Positions 39,165 to 49,251 of a stretch of 64,000 nt of DNA are shown here, piece by piece. The position numbers and the translations under genes were made by a program. Below the pieces are notes generated by a model, which was not told the origin of the DNA, searched no databases, and saw nothing but the letters and a program-made list of their open reading frames with translations. Numbering within the stretch: position 1 is the first letter of the stretch; every line of letters begins with the position of its first letter. Source of the DNA: Vibrio sagamiensis NBRC 104589 (GTDB lineage Bacteria > Pseudomonadota > Gammaproteobacteria > Enterobacterales > Vibrionaceae); the NCBI RefSeq assembly GCF_007990935.1, contig NZ_BJXJ01000001.1:186001-250000 (forward strand). Reading direction: 5' to 3'.

Positions 39165-40370
39165 ATGCAAAAATTAACGATTCTTGGTGCGACAGGGTCA
39201 ATTGGTGCAAGCACACTTAAAGTGGTTGAACAAAATCCAGAACGCTTTTCTATTTTAGCTTTAGCGGCAAGTACCAATGTTGAAAAAATGGCAATACTTT
39301 GTCGCCAGTGGCAGCCTAAATATGCGGTAATGGCGGATAAAGATGCTGCATTGGCACTCAAAGCAGAGCTCACGACTTTATCGCCCACTACAGAAGTATT
39401 AGGTGGAGTCGAAGCGCTTTGCCATGTTGCTTCTTTAGAAGAAGTAGATAGTGTTATGGCGGCTATAGTCGGTGCCGCAGGATTACTCCCAACGATGGCT
39501 GCAGTTAAAGCAGGAAAGCGTATCTTGTTAGCTAACAAAGAAGCGCTTGTGATGTCCGGACAGCTATTTATTGATGCTATTGAAGAGAGTGGGGCAGAGC
39601 TTTTACCTGTTGATAGTGAGCATAATGCGATTTTCCAATGCTTACCCGAGCAGGCTCAGACCACACTTGGTCGTTGTAATTTAGATGATTACGGTATTTC
39701 TCATATCCTACTTACTGGCTCTGGTGGACCATTTAGATATACTGACATCAGTCAGTTGAGTAGTATGACACCCGCTCAAGCGGTTGCTCATCCTAACTGG
39801 TCCATGGGGCCAAAAATCTCGGTTGATTCTGCAACCATGATGAACAAAGGCTTGGAGTACATAGAAGCGAAATGGCTCTTTAATGCGACTCGTGAGCAAT
39901 TGAAAGTGGTCATCCACCCTCAATCTGTGATTCACTCAATGGTGCAATATCGTGATGGTTCTGTACTGGCTCAAATGGGTGAGCAAGATATGGCAACGCC
40001 GATAGCACTTGCGATGTCTTATCCTGAACGAATTTATGCGGGTGTTCAGCCTCTTGATTTTACCCAAATTGGACAGCTTACTTTTTTGCAACCGGACTTT
40101 GCACGTTATCCATGTCTTCAGTTAGCTATGGATGCGTGCTATGAAGGCCAGCATGCTACTACTGCATTAAATGCAGCAAATGAAATTGCTGTAGACGCAT
40201 TTCTTAACCAGCGCATTGGCTTTACTGATATTGCACAGATCAATGAAGCGGTTTTGAACAAAATTACTGCAAGCCATAACACAAAGAAAACGAATAGCTT
40301 GGAAAGCTTAATAGAGCTGGATAGAATGTCCCGTCTGATTACTTTAGAATTTCTGCGAGAGCGTAAATAA
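39165..40370 (+). CDS. ispC: 1-deoxy-D-xylulose 5-phosphate reductoisomerase
   Basis: 401 aa NADPH-dependent enzyme of the MEP isoprenoid pathway, feeding UppS. The Rossmann start [17 protein letters not shown], the metal-site region [16 protein letters not shown] and the [15 protein letters not shown] [12 protein letters not shown] are present. Its stop overlaps the rseP ATG by one base (TAATG). Confidence 0.97.
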   Translation: MQKLTILGATGSIGASTLKVVEQNPERFSILALAASTNVEKMAILCRQWQPKYAVMADKDAALALKAELTTLSPTTEVLGGVEALCHVASLEEVDSVMAAIVGAAGLLPTMAAVKAGKRILLANKEALVMSGQLFIDAIEESGAELLPVDSEHNAIFQCLPEQAQTTLGRCNLDDYGISHILLTGSGGPFRYTDISQLSSMTPAQAVAHPNWSMGPKISVDSATMMNKGLEYIEAKWLFNATREQLKVVIHPQSVIHSMVQYRDGSVLAQMGEQDMATPIALAMSYPERIYAGVQPLDFTQIGQLTFLQPDFARYPCLQLAMDACYEGQHATTALNAANEIAVDAFLNQRIGFTDIAQINEAVLNKITASHNTKKTNSLESLIELDRMSRLITLEFLRERK

Positions 40371-41728
40371 TGTCGAGTATTTTATGGAATTTAGCTTCTT
40401 TTATCGTTGCTCTTGGCATATTGGTTGCTGTACATGAATTTGGACACTTTTGGATTGCTCGTCGTTGTGGTGTGAAAGTTGAAAAATTTTCTATCGGCTT
40501 TGGAAAATCTATTTGGAGTAAAATTGGTAAAGACGGAACGGAATATAGCCTATCTATGATCCCACTTGGGGGTTATGTGAAGATGGTTGATAGTCGAGTC
40601 GATGATGTGCCAGAAAACGAGCGCCATTTTGCCTTCGACCAAAAACCGCTTTGGAAGCGAACGGCTATCGTTGCTGCTGGTCCTATCTTTAATTTTTTGT
40701 TTGCTATTTTTGCTTATTGGTTGGTTTTCCTGATAGGGGTTCCTGCAGTCAAGCCTGTAGTTGGTGAAGTAACACCAAACTCAATTGTTGCTCAGGCAGG
40801 AATTAAGTCTGGAATGGAACTAAAGTCAATCTCAGGTATCAAAACTCCAGATTGGGAATCGGTTAACATGGGTTTCGTGTCTCATATTGGTGATGACTCG
40901 ATGACGATGACTTTGTCTTCTAAAGACGAACTCGGTTCGGATGTGACTAAAACGCTCGATATTCGTGATTGGAAATTTGATCCAGAAACACAATCCACAA
41001 TGCAGTCATTAGGTTTTAAACCCTATACTCCTGAAGTCTACACTGAGTTAGCAAACGTGACTAAAGGTGGAGCAGGGGATAAAGCAGGACTTCAAGTAGG
41101 CGATAAGTTGCTAGAAATTGACGGTATTATGATTTCAAATTGGAATGATGTGGTTGAGGCAATCCGTTCTCACCCAATGACACCAATTGATTTGACAATC
41201 ATGCGTCAAGGGAACCAACAAATTTTGCGCTTGGTTCCAGATAGCCGTGAACTTGCCGATAATCAGTTGATTGGCTTTTCTGGGATTGCGCCTAAAATTG
41301 CTTCATGGCCTGAGCAGTATCGCTTTGAATTGCAGTTTGGTGTATTTGAATCCATTGGTAAAGCCATTGACAAGACAGGCCAAGTCATAGGTTTGACTAT
41401 CAGCATGTTGAAAAAACTGATTGTTGGTGATGTTGGTTTGAATAATCTGAGTGGACCAATATCGATTGCGAAAGGTGCTGGAGCAACCGCAGACTATGGC
41501 TTGGTCTATTTTTTAGGTTTTCTGGCACTGATAAGTGTTAACTTAGGTATTATTAATCTCGTTCCTTTACCTATGCTAGATGGTGGGCACCTTCTATTTT
41601 TTGCAATAGAAGCGATCATTCGACGTCCCGTTCCAGAAAAAGTTCAGGAAATGGGGTTTCGAGTTGGTGGTGCTATTATCTTCTCGCTCATGGCGTTAGC
41701 GCTATTTAATGATTTTACTCGTCTGTGA
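40370..41728 (+). CDS. rseP: Sigma-E regulator site-2 protease RseP
   Basis: 452 aa intramembrane zinc metalloprotease that cleaves RseA to release sigma-E. HEFGH at residues 22-26 is the zinc motif; the third ligand is in LVPLPMLDGGHLLFF near the C-terminus. Two PDZ domains lie between (about 125-210 and 215-300). The start overlaps the ispC stop. It precedes bamA, the usual envelope-stress neighbour. Confidence 0.96.
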   Translation: MSSILWNLASFIVALGILVAVHEFGHFWIARRCGVKVEKFSIGFGKSIWSKIGKDGTEYSLSMIPLGGYVKMVDSRVDDVPENERHFAFDQKPLWKRTAIVAAGPIFNFLFAIFAYWLVFLIGVPAVKPVVGEVTPNSIVAQAGIKSGMELKSISGIKTPDWESVNMGFVSHIGDDSMTMTLSSKDELGSDVTKTLDIRDWKFDPETQSTMQSLGFKPYTPEVYTELANVTKGGAGDKAGLQVGDKLLEIDGIMISNWNDVVEAIRSHPMTPIDLTIMRQGNQQILRLVPDSRELADNQLIGFSGIAPKIASWPEQYRFELQFGVFESIGKAIDKTGQVIGLTISMLKKLIVGDVGLNNLSGPISIAKGAGATADYGLVYFLGFLALISVNLGIINLVPLPMLDGGHLLFFAIEAIIRRPVPEKVQEMGFRVGGAIIFSLMALALFNDFTRL

Positions 41729-41773
41729 GATAGTTCAGAGACACAGTAGTAGCAAGGAATAATTAGAACAAGT

Positions 41774-44188
41774 ATGGCGATTAAGCGAATTTTGTTTGCC
41801 AGTTTACTGGCAACCAGTGTATCGGCAAGTGGAGCAGAGAACTTTGTAGTTCAAGATATTGAAATTAATGGATTACAACGAGTGGCTCTTGGTGCTGCAT
41901 TGTTAAAAATGCCCGTTCGTGTTGGCGACACTGTTGATCAAGGTGATGTAGCTGAAATTATTCGTGCTTTATACGCATCGGGTAATTTTGAAGATGTAAA
42001 AGTGTTGCGTGATGGTGATGTGTTAGTTGTTCAAGTTAAAGAGCGCCCAACCATTGCTAGCGTATCGTTTTCAGGCAACAAAGCGATTAAAGATGAGCAG
42101 TTGGAAGAGAATCTAAAAGCTTCTGGTATTCGTGAAGGTGAGGCTTTGGACCGTACGGCACTTAGCAACATCGAAAAAGGTTTAGAAGACTTTTATTACA
42201 GCGTGGGTAAATATAATGCGACAGTAAAAGCAGTTGTAACACCTTTACCACGAAATCGCTCAGATCTAAAGTTTGTCTTTACCGAAGGGGTATCTGCCAA
42301 AATTCAGCAGATTAACTTTATTGGTAACGAGGCCTTCAACGATGACCAGTTGCTCTCACGTTTTAACTTAAACGTAGATGTGCCATGGTGGAACTTCTTA
42401 GCAGATGAAAAGTATCAGAAGCAAGTTCTCGCAGGTGATATTGAAGCACTAAGATCATACTACCTTGATCGCGGTTATTTGAAATTTAATGTCAACTCTA
42501 CTCAAGTCGCCATTTCTCCGGATAAAAAAGGTGTTTATATAACACTTGGTTTAGATGAAGGTGATGTCTATACGGTGAAAGAGGTTAAATTTCGTGGCGA
42601 CTTAAATGGTCAAGCTGATGCATTTGAGGATATGGTGCCATTTGTAGCCAATGATGTATACAACGGCTCACAAGTGACTGCATTAGAAGAAGGCATCAAA
42701 CGTGTCCTTGGTGAGTCAGGTTATGCTTATCCACAAGTCAATACTATTCCAGAATTTAATGATGACGAAAAACAAGTATCACTGCTTGTTAATGTCGATC
42801 CTGGTAACCGTATTTATGTTCGTGATATCCGTTTTACAGGTAATAATGCCACTAAAGATGAAGTATTACGTCGTGAAATGCGCCAAATGGAAGGCAGTTG
42901 GTTAAACTCTAAATCTATTGAAATGGGCAAAACCCGTCTCAACCGTTTGGGTTACTTCGAAAGCGTTGAAGTGGAGACCGTTCGTGTACCAGGTACCGAT
43001 GACCAAGTAGACCTTGTTTATGTTGTTAAAGAAGCGAACTCCGGCAGTGTAAATTTTGCTGTTGGTTATGGTACTGAGTCTGGCGTCAGTTTCCAAGTAG
43101 GCCTTCAACAAGATAACTTTGCAGGGACTGGTAACCGAGTTGGCATTAATGCCATGATGAACGATTACCAGAAAAACTTGAGCCTAGATTATCGAAATCC
43201 TTATTTCACTTTGGATGGTGTGAGCTTAGGTGGCAAAATATTCTATGATAAATTTGAAGCTTCAGAAGCTGGTATTGTTGATTACACTAACGAGAGCTAC
43301 GGTACTAATTTGACATGGGGATTTCCTGTTAATGAGTTAAACCGCCTTGAGTTTGGTGTTGGCTATACACATAACAAGATCGGTAACTTATCTCCTTACA
43401 TGCAGATAGAAAAGTTTCTTGAAGCTTATGAAGATAAGCGAGATTCAGATGGTTCGTTGAACGTCAATGACTTTGATATCAACCTTTCTTGGACGCGCAA
43501 CAACTTAAACCGTGGATATTTCCCTACTGCAGGTAACCTTCAGAATGCATCATATAAAATGACGGTTCCTGGCTCTGATGTACAATACTTCAAAATGCAA
43601 TATGATGTACGTCAGTATATACCTCTTACGGAAAAACATGAGTTTACCCTCTTGTTACGTGGTCGATTAGGGTATGGCAATGGTTATGGTGAAACCGACG
43701 GACACGATAATCTATTCCCATTCTATGAAAACTTCTATGCTGGTGGCTTTACTACATTGAGAGGCTTTGGCTCTAACTCTGCTGGCCCTAAAGCGGTTTA
43801 TCGTAATAACGTTAATAGTAATAATGGTACATTTAGTGCTACGGATGATTCTGTTGGTGGTAATGCCATGGCACTGGCAAGTATGGAACTGATTGTACCG
43901 CTTCCATTCGTGTCTGAAGAAACACGCAGTCAACTTCGTACCAGTGTATTCTACGATATGGCAAGTGTTTGGGATACTGAGTTTGACTACAGCAGCTCAG
44001 GCGCTGAATTTGGTAAACAGTATTACTACGATTACTCAGATCCAACCAATTACCGCTCATCTTATGGTGTAGCGTTACAATGGATGTCTCCAATGGGGCC
44101 ACTAGTTTTCTCACTAGCGAAACCGATTAAGAAATATGATGGTGATGATGAAGAGTTCTTCTCATTTACTATTGGTAGAACCTTCTAA
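41774..44188 (+). CDS. bamA: Outer-membrane protein assembly factor BamA
   Basis: 804 aa. Signal peptide (about 1-20), five POTRA domains (about 22-420) starting [20 protein letters not shown], and a 16-strand Omp85 barrel with ARGFG-like [12 protein letters not shown] in loop 6 and a C-terminal FSFTIGRTF (terminal Phe). It inserts beta-barrel proteins into the outer membrane. The skp start follows 13 bases after the stop. Confidence 0.97.
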   Translation: MAIKRILFASLLATSVSASGAENFVVQDIEINGLQRVALGAALLKMPVRVGDTVDQGDVAEIIRALYASGNFEDVKVLRDGDVLVVQVKERPTIASVSFSGNKAIKDEQLEENLKASGIREGEALDRTALSNIEKGLEDFYYSVGKYNATVKAVVTPLPRNRSDLKFVFTEGVSAKIQQINFIGNEAFNDDQLLSRFNLNVDVPWWNFLADEKYQKQVLAGDIEALRSYYLDRGYLKFNVNSTQVAISPDKKGVYITLGLDEGDVYTVKEVKFRGDLNGQADAFEDMVPFVANDVYNGSQVTALEEGIKRVLGESGYAYPQVNTIPEFNDDEKQVSLLVNVDPGNRIYVRDIRFTGNNATKDEVLRREMRQMEGSWLNSKSIEMGKTRLNRLGYFESVEVETVRVPGTDDQVDLVYVVKEANSGSVNFAVGYGTESGVSFQVGLQQDNFAGTGNRVGINAMMNDYQKNLSLDYRNPYFTLDGVSLGGKIFYDKFEASEAGIVDYTNESYGTNLTWGFPVNELNRLEFGVGYTHNKIGNLSPYMQIEKFLEAYEDKRDSDGSLNVNDFDINLSWTRNNLNRGYFPTAGNLQNASYKMTVPGSDVQYFKMQYDVRQYIPLTEKHEFTLLLRGRLGYGNGYGETDGHDNLFPFYENFYAGGFTTLRGFGSNSAGPKAVYRNNVNSNNGTFSATDDSVGGNAMALASMELIVPLPFVSEETRSQLRTSVFYDMASVWDTEFDYSSSGAEFGKQYYYDYSDPTNYRSSYGVALQWMSPMGPLVFSLAKPIKKYDGDDEEFFSFTIGRTF

Positions 44189-44201
44189 AAGGAAAAATAT
44201 T

Positions 44202-44711
44202 TTGAATAAAATGATTAAAGCAGCAGGCCTTAGCCTTGTTATACTTAGTTCGTCAATGATTGCTCATGCAGCAGAAGCTGCGCAGAAAATTGGTTATGTA
44301 AACACTGCTCAAGTTTTCCAAGCGCTTCCTCAACGAGAAGCAGTTGTGCAAAAAATGCAAAAAGACTTTAAGAGCAAAGCTGATGAGTTGAAAGCAATTA
44401 AGAAAAAAGCAAAAACAAAAATTGAGAAGCTGCAACGAGATGGTGAGCTGTTAGGCCAAGAAGAAATCGAAAAGCTTCGCATTGATATTGCAAAATTAGA
44501 TAGTGAATATAAAGTAAAAGCACAGGCTTTAGAGCAAGCAAGTGCCCGTCGTGAGGCAGAAGAAAAAGCAAAGCTATTTAAAACTATTCAACAAGCTGTT
44601 GACAAAGTAGCTAAGAAGAAAGGATATGATCTAGTTATTGATACTTCATCTCTTCAATACGCAAGTCCTGAGTACAATATTTCAGAAGATGTCATTAAAG
44701 CACTAAAATAA
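44202..44711 (+). CDS. skp: Periplasmic chaperone Skp (OmpH)
   Basis: 169 aa chaperone that carries unfolded outer-membrane proteins to BamA. Signal peptide (1-23) then the OmpH core [19 protein letters not shown] and long basic helices forming the tentacles ([17 protein letters not shown]). A TTG at 44202 is chosen: AAAAGGA lies 8 bases upstream; the next ATG (44211) is too far, and longer frames would overlap bamA. It directly follows bamA. Confidence 0.92.
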   Translation: MNKMIKAAGLSLVILSSSMIAHAAEAAQKIGYVNTAQVFQALPQREAVVQKMQKDFKSKADELKAIKKKAKTKIEKLQRDGELLGQEEIEKLRIDIAKLDSEYKVKAQALEQASARREAEEKAKLFKTIQQAVDKVAKKKGYDLVIDTSSLQYASPEYNISEDVIKALK

Positions 44712-44716
44712 AACTT

Positions 44717-45748
44717 ATGAAGACATTTACATTAGCCGAATTGGCCAAAATTACTGGTGGTGAACTGTTTGGGGATGACTCTGTCGTTGTCAGTCGTGTT
44801 GCCCCTATGGATAAAGCTCAAGAAGGTGATGTAACCTTTTTGTCCAATCCCAAATATGCAAAACACCTTGCTGATTGTCAAGCAACAGTAGTCATGGTTA
44901 AAGCTGACCATAAAGATCAATGTGTTGGTCATGCGCTCGTTGTCGCTGACCCGTATGTTGCTTTTGCTCGTGTTGTACAAGCAATGGATACAACCCCAAA
45001 ACCAGCGGATGATATCGCTGCTAGTGCGGTTATCGCAGCTGACGTTAAGATGGGTACTAATGTAACCATTGGTGCTAATGCCGTGATTGAAACAGGTGTA
45101 GAGCTTGGCGATAACGTTAGTATTGGTGCTGGTTGTTTTATTGGTAAGAACACCAAGGTTGGTAATAATACAAAGTTGTGGGCTAATGTGACTGTCTATC
45201 ATGAAGTGTCAATGGGTGATGATTGTCTCGTGCAATCTGGTACTGTCATTGGCTCTGATGGTTTCGGTTATGCTAACGATCACGGTGAATGGATTAAAAT
45301 TCCTCAGCTTGGTTCGGTGCGGATTGGCAATCGTGTAGAAATCGGTGCGTGTACTACGATCGACCGTGGAGCGCTAGAAGATACGATAATCGAAGACAAC
45401 GTGATCCTTGATAATCAACTTCAAATCGCTCATAACGTTCAGATCGGATATGGTACGGTAATGCCCGGTGGTACAATTGTCGCTGGCAGTACAAAAATTG
45501 GTAAGTACTGTCAAATCGGCGGCGCGTCGGTTCTTAACGGTCATATTTCAATTGCAGATGGTGTTGCGATTACTGGAATGGGCATGGTAATGCGAAGCAT
45601 TGAAGAAAAGGGCTTGTATTCATCAGGTATCCCTTTGCAGACCAATCGTGAGTGGCGTAAGACCGCTACCCGTGTTCATCGAATTGATGAGATGAATAAG
45701 CGGCTGAAAGCGGTTGAAAAACGGTTAGAACCGAAAGAAGAATCATAA
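44717..45748 (+). CDS. lpxD: UDP-3-O-(3-hydroxyacyl)glucosamine N-acyltransferase
   Basis: 343 aa third enzyme of lipid A synthesis. An N-terminal uridine-binding domain (about 1-100) is followed by a left-handed beta-helix of hexapeptide repeats (about 100-290, [20 protein letters not shown]) with the catalytic histidine in [14 protein letters not shown], and a C-terminal helix ([14 protein letters not shown]). It begins 5 bases after skp. Confidence 0.96.
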   Translation: MKTFTLAELAKITGGELFGDDSVVVSRVAPMDKAQEGDVTFLSNPKYAKHLADCQATVVMVKADHKDQCVGHALVVADPYVAFARVVQAMDTTPKPADDIAASAVIAADVKMGTNVTIGANAVIETGVELGDNVSIGAGCFIGKNTKVGNNTKLWANVTVYHEVSMGDDCLVQSGTVIGSDGFGYANDHGEWIKIPQLGSVRIGNRVEIGACTTIDRGALEDTIIEDNVILDNQLQIAHNVQIGYGTVMPGGTIVAGSTKIGKYCQIGGASVLNGHISIADGVAITGMGMVMRSIEEKGLYSSGIPLQTNREWRKTATRVHRIDEMNKRLKAVEKRLEPKEES

Positions 45749-45757
45749 ATTCTGAAC

Positions 45758-45785
45758 AAAGACTCGCGTAATGCGGGTCTTTTTC
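45758..45785 (+). terminator. Terminator-like hairpin between lpxD and fabZ
   Basis: AAAGACTCGC / GCGGGTCTTT with a short loop (one G-T pair) and a T-run. It divides the otherwise continuous envelope operon. Confidence 0.75.
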
Positions 45786-45827
45786 TTCTATAATAATGTG
45801 CTAAAAGTAGAATTATCACCAAGCGGC

Positions 45828-45858
45828 TAGACAATATGCCTATTTTGATAGGTATAAT
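45828..45858 (+). promoter_or_regulatory. Candidate fabZ promoter
   Basis: TAGACA, a 19-base spacer and a perfect TATAAT (45853-45858), about 50 bases before fabZ and after the hairpin that follows lpxD. Confidence 0.35.
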
Positions 45859-45909
45859 CTACTTTTTTAGGCCGTCTTGGTTTATAAGAATTGATATAGG
45901 AAAACGACT

Positions 45910-46362
45910 TTGACTACTGAAAAGAACACGATGAATATTTCTGAAATCCAAGAACTATTGCCTCATCGCTACCCATTCTTGTTGATTGACCGTGTGATTG
46001 ATTTTCAAAAAGAGCAATACCTTCATGCGATCAAAAATGTATCAGTTAACGAACCTCAGTTCACCGGTCATTTTCCACAACTTCCTGTTTTCCCAGGTGT
46101 TTTGATTCTCGAAGCAATGGCGCAGGCAACAGGCTTATTGGCATTTAAATCTTTTGGTGCTCCAAAAGAAAATGAGTTGTACTATTTTGCAAGTGTTGAT
46201 GGTGCTAAGTTCCGCAAACCGGTAGTACCCGGTGATCAAATGATCATCGAAGTCGAGTTTTTGAAAGAGCGCCGCGGCATTGCTGCATTTAAAGGTGTAG
46301 CAAAAGTTGATGGCGAAGTGGTATGTTCAGCTGAGTTGAAGTGTGCTCGTCGAGAGTTTTAA
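45910..46362 (+). CDS. fabZ: 3-hydroxyacyl-[acyl-carrier-protein] dehydratase FabZ
   Basis: 150 aa hot-dog-fold dehydratase of fatty acid elongation. The catalytic His54 ([13 protein letters not shown]) and Glu68 (LILEAMAQA) are present, after [15 protein letters not shown]. The start is a TTG with AGGA 9-10 bases upstream, as in E. coli fabZ. lpxA begins one base after its stop. FabZ and the Lpx enzymes share hydroxyacyl-ACP, which explains the linkage. Confidence 0.96.
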   Translation: MTTEKNTMNISEIQELLPHRYPFLLIDRVIDFQKEQYLHAIKNVSVNEPQFTGHFPQLPVFPGVLILEAMAQATGLLAFKSFGAPKENELYYFASVDGAKFRKPVVPGDQMIIEVEFLKERRGIAAFKGVAKVDGEVVCSAELKCARREF

Positions 46363-46363
46363 T

Positions 46364-47152
46364 ATGATACATGAAACCGCTAAAATCCACCCGGCAGCGG
46401 TGGTAGAGGAAGGGGCAAAGATCGGTGCGAATGTTACCGTTGGCCCTTTTACTTACATTACTTCTACGGTGGAAATCGGTCAAGGCACTGAGGTTATGTC
46501 TCATGTTGTGATTAAAGGCCATACGACTATCGGCCAAGATAATCGCATTTTTCCTCATGCTGTGATTGGTGAAGAGAACCAAGATAAAAAATACGGTGGT
46601 GAAGAAACCACCGTTGTTATTGGTGATCGAAACGTTATCCGTGAAGCTGTGCAAATTCACCGAGGAACCGTACAAGATAAAGCGACGACAGTTATTGGTA
46701 ACGATAACTTATTGTGTGTGAATGCTCACGTAGCGCACGATGTTGTCGTTGGCAATCATACTCATATTGGCAATAACGCTATTCTCGGCGGTCATGTAAT
46801 GGTGGACGACTATGCAGGCGTGATGGCTTTATCAGCAATACATCCATTTTGCACTGTCGGGGCTTATGCATACATCGGCGGCTGTTCCGCTGTTGTGCAA
46901 GATGTACCAGCCTATGTGCTAGCACAAGGTAATCACGCTTCTCCGTTTGGTTTGAATTTGGTCGGTTTGAAACGCAATGGGTTTGAGAAGCCTGAAATCC
47001 GTGCGTTGCAAAAAGCCTACAAAGAAATTTACCGCTCCGGTAAAACGCTTGAAGAAGTAAAACCTATTCTTGCTGAGATGGCTCAAGAGTGGCCTGCTGT
47101 GAAGCGTTTGTCAGATATTCTGGAAACCACTGAACGTGGTATCGTACGTTAA
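46364..47152 (+). CDS. lpxA: UDP-N-acetylglucosamine acyltransferase
   Basis: 262 aa first enzyme of lipid A synthesis, a left-handed beta-helix trimer. Hexapeptide repeats begin MIHETAKIHPAAVVEEGAKI. The catalytic His125 is in NAHVAHDVVVG. The ATG at 46364 gives exactly the E. coli length; the upstream in-frame start is inside fabZ. Unlike the common arrangement, lpxB does not follow immediately but 207 bases later. Confidence 0.96.
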   Translation: MIHETAKIHPAAVVEEGAKIGANVTVGPFTYITSTVEIGQGTEVMSHVVIKGHTTIGQDNRIFPHAVIGEENQDKKYGGEETTVVIGDRNVIREAVQIHRGTVQDKATTVIGNDNLLCVNAHVAHDVVVGNHTHIGNNAILGGHVMVDDYAGVMALSAIHPFCTVGAYAYIGGCSAVVQDVPAYVLAQGNHASPFGLNLVGLKRNGFEKPEIRALQKAYKEIYRSGKTLEEVKPILAEMAQEWPAVKRLSDILETTERGIVR

Positions 47153-47177
47153 ACAACGTTACAGAGTTTAAATAAAA

Positions 47178-47213
47178 GAAAGATCGCGCCTTAATTTGGC
47201 CGCGGTCTTTTTG
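47178..47213 (+). terminator. Terminator after lpxA
   Basis: AAAGATCGCG ... CGCGGTCTTT (one G-T pair) with TTTTT at the 3' side. It separates lpxA from lpxB. Confidence 0.75.
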
Positions 47214-47224
47214 TGTTTTATGGA

Positions 47225-47326
47225 TATGCTCAAGTAACCTCAAGATGCTGTGTTTAGCGGGATGACCTTAGCCTTTAAGCGTGGCAACGATTCGTAAATA
47301 TAGTCTTTCTATACGAAGAATCGTTA
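47225..47326. repeat. MITE-like repeat, half copy in inverted orientation
   Basis: TATGCTCAAGTAACCTCAAGATGC followed by CGTGGCAACGATTCG and AGAATCGTTA matches the reverse complement of the right 100 bases of the element at 14919-15184. The other end is missing. It lies between lpxA and lpxB. Confidence 0.75.
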
Positions 47327-47359
47327 TTCGTAGTGCACAAGAAAAATAGCGAAGTAAAT

Positions 47360-48502
47360 ATGGAACATAGACCATTACGTATTGGCATTATTGCTGGGGA
47401 ATTATCTGGTGATACTCTCGGTGAAGGCTTTATTAAAGCGGTAAAAGAGCAATATCCAGACGCTGAGTTTGTCGGTATTGGTGGCCCTAAAATGATGGCT
47501 CAAGGCTGTCAATCTCTTTTTGAGATGGAAGAACTGGCAGTCATGGGGTTGGTTGAAGTCCTAGGTCGATTACCCCGGTTATTGAAAGTGAAAGCTCAAT
47601 TAGTGAAGTTTTTCACTGACAACCCACCTGATGTTTTTGTAGGAATTGATGCGCCTGATTTCAATTTGCGAATGGAGCGAGAGCTGAAGCAGGCTGGCAT
47701 CAAAACGGTCCACTATGTTAGCCCTTCAGTTTGGGCGTGGCGACAAAAACGGGTTTTCAAAATTGGAGCAGCAACGAACCTTGTGCTGGCGTTCCTTCCA
47801 TTTGAAAAAGCAGTGTACGATAAATTCAATGTGCCTTGTGAATTCATTGGTCATACCTTAGCAGATGCGATTCCGTTGCAATCAGATAAAGCACCAGCAA
47901 GAGCCTTGTTAGGTTTAGAGCAAGATAAAAAATGGCTAGCTGTACTTCCGGGCAGTCGTGGTAGTGAGTTAAAAATGCTTTCTCAGCCGTTCATCGAAGC
48001 ATGTAAAAAACTACACCAGAGATATCCTGAACTTGGCTTTGTTGTTGCATTAGTCAACCAGAAACGCCGTGAGCAATTTGAAAGTGCGTGGAAAGAGCAT
48101 GCGCCAGAATTAGAGTTCAAATTGGTCGATGATACTGCAGGTAATGTCATCACGGCTGCAGATGTGGTGATGTTGGCCTCGGGTACTGTTGCTCTCGAGT
48201 GTATGTTGATTAAGCGCCCTATGGTGGTTGGCTATCGTGTGAATGCGGTAACGGCTTATCTTGCTAAGCGTCTGCTGACAATCGAGCACGTATCTTTGCC
48301 TAATGTACTGGCCGATAAGGAACTGGTCAAAGAGTACCTCCAAGAAGATTGCACGCCAGACAACTTATTTAACGAAGTGTCTCGTTTACTTGAAACGGAT
48401 AACCAAGCCATGTTGGATAAGTTTACAGAAATGCATCATTGGATCCGTAAAAATGCAGATCAGCAAGCCGCTAATGCCGTTCTAAAGTTGATAGAGAAAT
48501 AG
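47360..48502 (+). CDS. lpxB: Lipid-A-disaccharide synthase
   Basis: 380 aa GT19 glycosyltransferase joining UDP-diacylglucosamine and lipid [14 protein letters not shown] at the start, [14 protein letters not shown] and [13 protein letters not shown] [13 protein letters not shown] are diagnostic, and [20 protein letters not shown] is the C-terminal donor site. The ATG at 47360 fits the family N-terminus; the longer frame (47333) reaches to the repeat. It is followed by rnhB after 9 bases. Confidence 0.96.
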   Translation: MEHRPLRIGIIAGELSGDTLGEGFIKAVKEQYPDAEFVGIGGPKMMAQGCQSLFEMEELAVMGLVEVLGRLPRLLKVKAQLVKFFTDNPPDVFVGIDAPDFNLRMERELKQAGIKTVHYVSPSVWAWRQKRVFKIGAATNLVLAFLPFEKAVYDKFNVPCEFIGHTLADAIPLQSDKAPARALLGLEQDKKWLAVLPGSRGSELKMLSQPFIEACKKLHQRYPELGFVVALVNQKRREQFESAWKEHAPELEFKLVDDTAGNVITAADVVMLASGTVALECMLIKRPMVVGYRVNAVTAYLAKRLLTIEHVSLPNVLADKELVKEYLQEDCTPDNLFNEVSRLLETDNQAMLDKFTEMHHWIRKNADQQAANAVLKLIEK

Positions 48503-48511
48503 AGATTTATC

Positions 48512-49162
48512 ATGGCTGTTACAACCAAAACAACGACACCCAAAAAGGCGAAGCCTAATAGTGAGCTCCCACCATTTGAATATCCGCAAGGCTACCAACT
48601 TATCGCGGGTGTAGATGAAGTGGGGCGAGGCCCACTGGTGGGCGATGTGGTCACTGCCGCAGTGATACTTGATCCTAATAATCCGATTGAGGGTCTGAAT
48701 GACTCAAAAAAATTGAGTGAGAAAAAACGCATCGCGCTGTTGCCAGAAATCAAAGCGAAAGCCTTAGCCTGGGCGGTAGGTCGCTGCTCTCCAGAGGAAA
48801 TTGATCAGCTCAATATTCTACAAGCCACCATGGTTGCTATGCAGCGTGCAATTGCTGGATTACAGGTTCAACCTGATTTAGCACTTATTGACGGTAATCG
48901 CTGTCCTGATTTGTCAATGGATGCTCAAGCTGTGGTTAAAGGGGATTTGCGTGTCGCTGAAATCAGTGCTGCATCTATCATTGCCAAAGTCGTTAGAGAT
49001 CAAGAAATGGAAGAGCTTGATCAGCAATATCCGCAGTTTGGTTTTGCTAAACATAAGGGGTATCCGACCAAGGCACACTTTGAAGCCATTGATCAGCATG
49101 GAGTGATTAGCGAGCACCGCAAAAGCTTCAAGCCAGTTAAAAAAGCTCTTGGTCTTGAGTAA
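48512..49162 (+). CDS. rnhB: Ribonuclease HII
   Basis: 216 aa nuclease removing ribonucleotides from RNA-DNA hybrids. The start of the domain [17 protein letters not shown] carries the catalytic Asp-Glu; [10 protein letters not shown] and [15 protein letters not shown] carry the other acidic and conserved residues. A basic N-terminal extension ([12 protein letters not shown]) precedes the domain. lpxB-rnhB-dnaE order is conserved in enterics and vibrios. Confidence 0.96.
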   Translation: MAVTTKTTTPKKAKPNSELPPFEYPQGYQLIAGVDEVGRGPLVGDVVTAAVILDPNNPIEGLNDSKKLSEKKRIALLPEIKAKALAWAVGRCSPEEIDQLNILQATMVAMQRAIAGLQVQPDLALIDGNRCPDLSMDAQAVVKGDLRVAEISAASIIAKVVRDQEMEELDQQYPQFGFAKHKGYPTKAHFEAIDQHGVISEHRKSFKPVKKALGLE

Positions 49163-49251
49163 TAAACCTAAGTTATCCATTTAGCGCCTTAAGTTAGGGC
49201 TCTAAGTACTATATAGTAAGAAAATAAGAAAAAGTTAGACGGTGCCTGTTA

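Noticed and set aside
41211..41238. Inverted repeat GGAACCAA / TTGGTTCC inside rseP
   Set aside because: It lies in a conserved PDZ-coding segment with no neighbouring signal, so chance is the simplest explanation.
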